This document shows positions 62,057 through 64,000 of a stretch of DNA of 64,000 bases, in pieces. Position numbers and translations under genes: made by a program. The DNA is from Flavobacteriales bacterium. GTDB lineage: Bacteria > Bacteroidota > Bacteroidia > Flavobacteriales > Flavobacteriaceae. The stretch spans positions 124,001 through 188,000 of the forward strand of contig JAFLBS010000001.1 of the NCBI GenBank assembly GCA_017303755.1, read 5' to 3'. How positions within the stretch are numbered: position 1 is the stretch's first letter; each line of letters begins with the position of its first letter. The notes under the pieces were generated by a model. It had not been told where the DNA came from. It saw nothing but the letters and a program-made list of their open reading frames with translations, and ran no database searches.

Positions 62057-63964
62057 TTAGGGTTTTTTAATTAATGCAATTTTTGAGTTATCCGCTTTTG
62101 CGATTTGTTCAATAAACTTTCTGAAGTTTTCGTATTCCGATTTGTCGTAGTAGCCTTTTTTAAGTAAGAAACTTCTTTTGTAGATTATTTTTGTCGGACT
62201 TACAACAACAATTTCGGCGTTGTATTCTCCGTACTTATCTTTAAGTACAAAATTGTTAGGTTTTGCATCAATGACATAATTTTCAGGAAGTGATATTTGA
62301 ATTTCATCTTCATCAAAAAAGCCTCTAGAAATTTCGAACGGATTATTTCGGGTTCTATAACGCTGTGGAACAACAGAATACTGATTGAATGCATTCAGCG
62401 GAAATATGATTGTGTTATTATTTACGCTTGAATAATTAGTGGCTGAACATTGAATTTTTTCTGTGAATAGAATGTTCTCTTTATCATTTTCAAAACTGTA
62501 GTTATCAATGGTTAGATTTAGTAAATTTCCAAACACTTCTTTGTAGTGTTCTTTAATTTTTTCAGCTGGTTCTTTTTCAATATGATACGAGTTATCGTAG
62601 GCGACTCCTTTAGATTTGATTTCAATCGCACATGTAATTCTGCCGTCTTCAGAAACAGTATATCTTGAGTTCATTTTTTGATTATTATCTTTTTCCAAAT
62701 ACGAAGTTGTTTTCACAATCTCACCTCCATCTGGCTTGACAATTAGTGCGTAACGATCATCGGTAAAATCACCTTCGAAACCAAAAGGTGAAGTTTGGCT
62801 GGTACACTCTAAAAAAGTAAGTTTATCTTGGTTAGGCAAAGCCAAAATGGCGTGATTTCCTTGCATAGAAACAAAATCATTTTGGATATCATTTTTACTG
62901 TTTCCTGCATAAATAATCGTGTAAAAAGTGGGCACATCAAATGCCTTTAAAAGTGAACGCGTGTAGTTGGACAAGGCTTTACAGTCGCCATAACCTAAAC
63001 GATCAACATCTTTGGCTAGCATGGGTTTCCATCCACCAATTCCGAGTTGTACACTCACATAACGTGTTTTATCCTGAACGTACTTATAAATTGTTTTGGC
63101 TTTTTTTACAGGATCTTTTTCATCTCCAATAAGCAATTTTATTTTTTCTATTGTTTCGGGTTTAATTTCTTCGGTATCAGAAAGCAAATTAGCATACACC
63201 CACTTGCCAAAATCCTGCCAATTAGTTGCAGTTCCTTCAACTCCTTTTAAAGAAAATTTTTCCAATCCAAAAACCACTTTGGGAACAATTTTAGGAAAAG
63301 AAGGAGTTAAATCTTCGTATTTTATCGCTGGTGCATTTTCTAAAGTATACAAAATCACACCCTGTTCTTCTTTTTTAACAATTGAGTAGCCTTCAAAATT
63401 TTGCTCTTTGAATTTAAATCCTAAATCATCCGGATAACTAATTTTAATGGTTGATTTTAAAACACCTTCATAAGGATCATCGATTGGTATCCATGCTGGA
63501 ATAAATGCAGTATTATCATCAACAACTTCGCTATCATAAACTAATGTAAAAGGATATTCAGTTGGAGTATAGTCTAAAAACACCATTCTGTTTTCAGTAA
63601 TCACTGAAAAACCATCCGCTACACTTTGGTCTTTGAAATCTTTTTGTTTGAACGATTTAATTACCTTTCCGAAGGCGTTATACATAGTTGCATCAATCAT
63701 TTTAATTTTGGTTGAGCTGTCGTAATATTCAATCGCATCCACATTTTTCAACCCTAATTCGTTCAACACTCTAACCACTTTATGTTTTTTTATGGTAAAG
63801 GATTTCCTCGAATTAATTTCAATATCAATACTTTGATTAATAACAATTGAATTGGCATTTTCTCTAAGATTTTCTGGGAAAAGGAATAAATCATTGTTTA
63901 TCTTTTGTGCAACCATAACAGTTGAAAAAAGAAAAACAAAAACTGAAACAAAAATGAATTTCAT
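62057..63964 (-). CDS. DUF3857/transglutaminase-like protein, catalytic triad present
   Basis: About 635 residues from the ATG at 63964 (MKFIFVSVFVFLFSTVMVAQ signal); the six further codons upstream (MSKYKP) lie before the signal. DUF3857 domain (about 60-250), then a transglutaminase-like domain with GYGDCKALSNYT (Cys), QGNHAILAL (His) and FLECT (acidic). Five bases before the next paralog's start, so it is the first gene visible in the operon. The active triad contrasts with the two following genes. Confidence 0.9.
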   Translation of the reverse strand: MKFIFVSVFVFLFSTVMVAQKINNDLFLFPENLRENANSIVINQSIDIEINSRKSFTIKKHKVVRVLNELGLKNVDAIEYYDSSTKIKMIDATMYNAFGKVIKSFKQKDFKDQSVADGFSVITENRMVFLDYTPTEYPFTLVYDSEVVDDNTAFIPAWIPIDDPYEGVLKSTIKISYPDDLGFKFKEQNFEGYSIVKKEEQGVILYTLENAPAIKYEDLTPSFPKIVPKVVFGLEKFSLKGVEGTATNWQDFGKWVYANLLSDTEEIKPETIEKIKLLIGDEKDPVKKAKTIYKYVQDKTRYVSVQLGIGGWKPMLAKDVDRLGYGDCKALSNYTRSLLKAFDVPTFYTIIYAGNSKNDIQNDFVSMQGNHAILALPNQDKLTFLECTSQTSPFGFEGDFTDDRYALIVKPDGGEIVKTTSYLEKDNNQKMNSRYTVSEDGRITCAIEIKSKGVAYDNSYHIEKEPAEKIKEHYKEVFGNLLNLTIDNYSFENDKENILFTEKIQCSATNYSSVNNNTIIFPLNAFNQYSVVPQRYRTRNNPFEISRGFFDEDEIQISLPENYVIDAKPNNFVLKDKYGEYNAEIVVVSPTKIIYKRSFLLKKGYYDKSEYENFRKFIEQIAKADNSKIALIKKP

Positions 63965-64000
63965 AGGTTTATATTTACTCAAAAGTACAAATTTTTTACT

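Noticed and set aside
1..64000. tRNA, rRNA, insertion sequence, prophage or origin
   Set aside because: I looked in the gaps and found no cloverleaf-like, transposase or att-type evidence that I could support.

Overview
The window looks like a chromosomal segment of a Flavobacterium-type member of the Bacteroidota. The grounds are AT-rich DNA, TAA/TAG-rich stops, TAnnTTTG promoter boxes, type IX secretion (T9SS) C-terminal sorting tails, GSCFA and DUF3857 proteins, and an ExbB-ExbD-ExbD-TonB operon with a PstS-like lipoprotein. Host assignment is inference; no rRNA or tRNA gene was recognised.

Layout. 1-3.5 kb: a partial large surface protein (27-residue repeats, PKD, Ig-like repeats) downstream of a secreted SUMF1-like protein. 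3.5-18.8 kb: a signalling island with four paralogous TPR-sensor histidine kinases, two near-identical-class LuxR-type response regulators, a small membrane coiled-coil protein, a lipoprotein, a DUF4230 protein, two beta-propeller proteins, a small TonB-C-like protein and a Cys-rich 84-residue protein. 18.8-24.8 kb: GSCFA protein, ABC exporter, and a GRDP-like/TIGR04222-like pair between two paralogous lipoproteins. 24.8-32.2 kb: alaS, an M23 peptidase, a MerR regulator and a LemA/TPM-domain operon. 32.1-38 kb: TonB energising operon. 38.3-46.5 kb: HerA-like ATPase, DMT protein, two tandem LRR T9SS proteins, cupin. 46.8-54.7 kb: kynurenine genes (kmo, kynU), penicillin acylase family, Gly-zipper lipoprotein, T9SS adhesin, arginase-family hydrolase. 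55.1-64 kb: queA, aroA, MazG-like, and three DUF3857/transglutaminase-like proteins.

Main discovery. Six promoters, all on the minus strand between 3.5 and 18.8 kb, carry the same dyad, TACG-N8-CGTA (usually AATACG-N8-CGTATT). Five of the six dyad centres lie exactly 35 bp upstream of the centre of a TAnnTTTG-like -7 box, and the sixth lies 34 bp upstream. The dyad therefore sits around -42, replacing the usual -33 element, as expected for an activator. The controlled genes are the SUMF1-like gene (and possibly the adhesin behind it), a lipoprotein, response regulator 2, the three-kinase operon, the TonB-C-like protein and the Cys-rich protein. The likeliest binder is one or both LuxR-type regulators encoded in the island, which would make this a compact self-regulated system.

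Other points of interest: aroA carries several in-frame insertions made of intergenic-type repeats, including a REP-like hairpin; a 20-bp perfect palindrome sits just upstream of both alaS and kynU; two of the three transglutaminase-like proteins lack the catalytic Cys; and the tandem LRR genes pair divergent LRR regions with nearly identical C-terminal halves.
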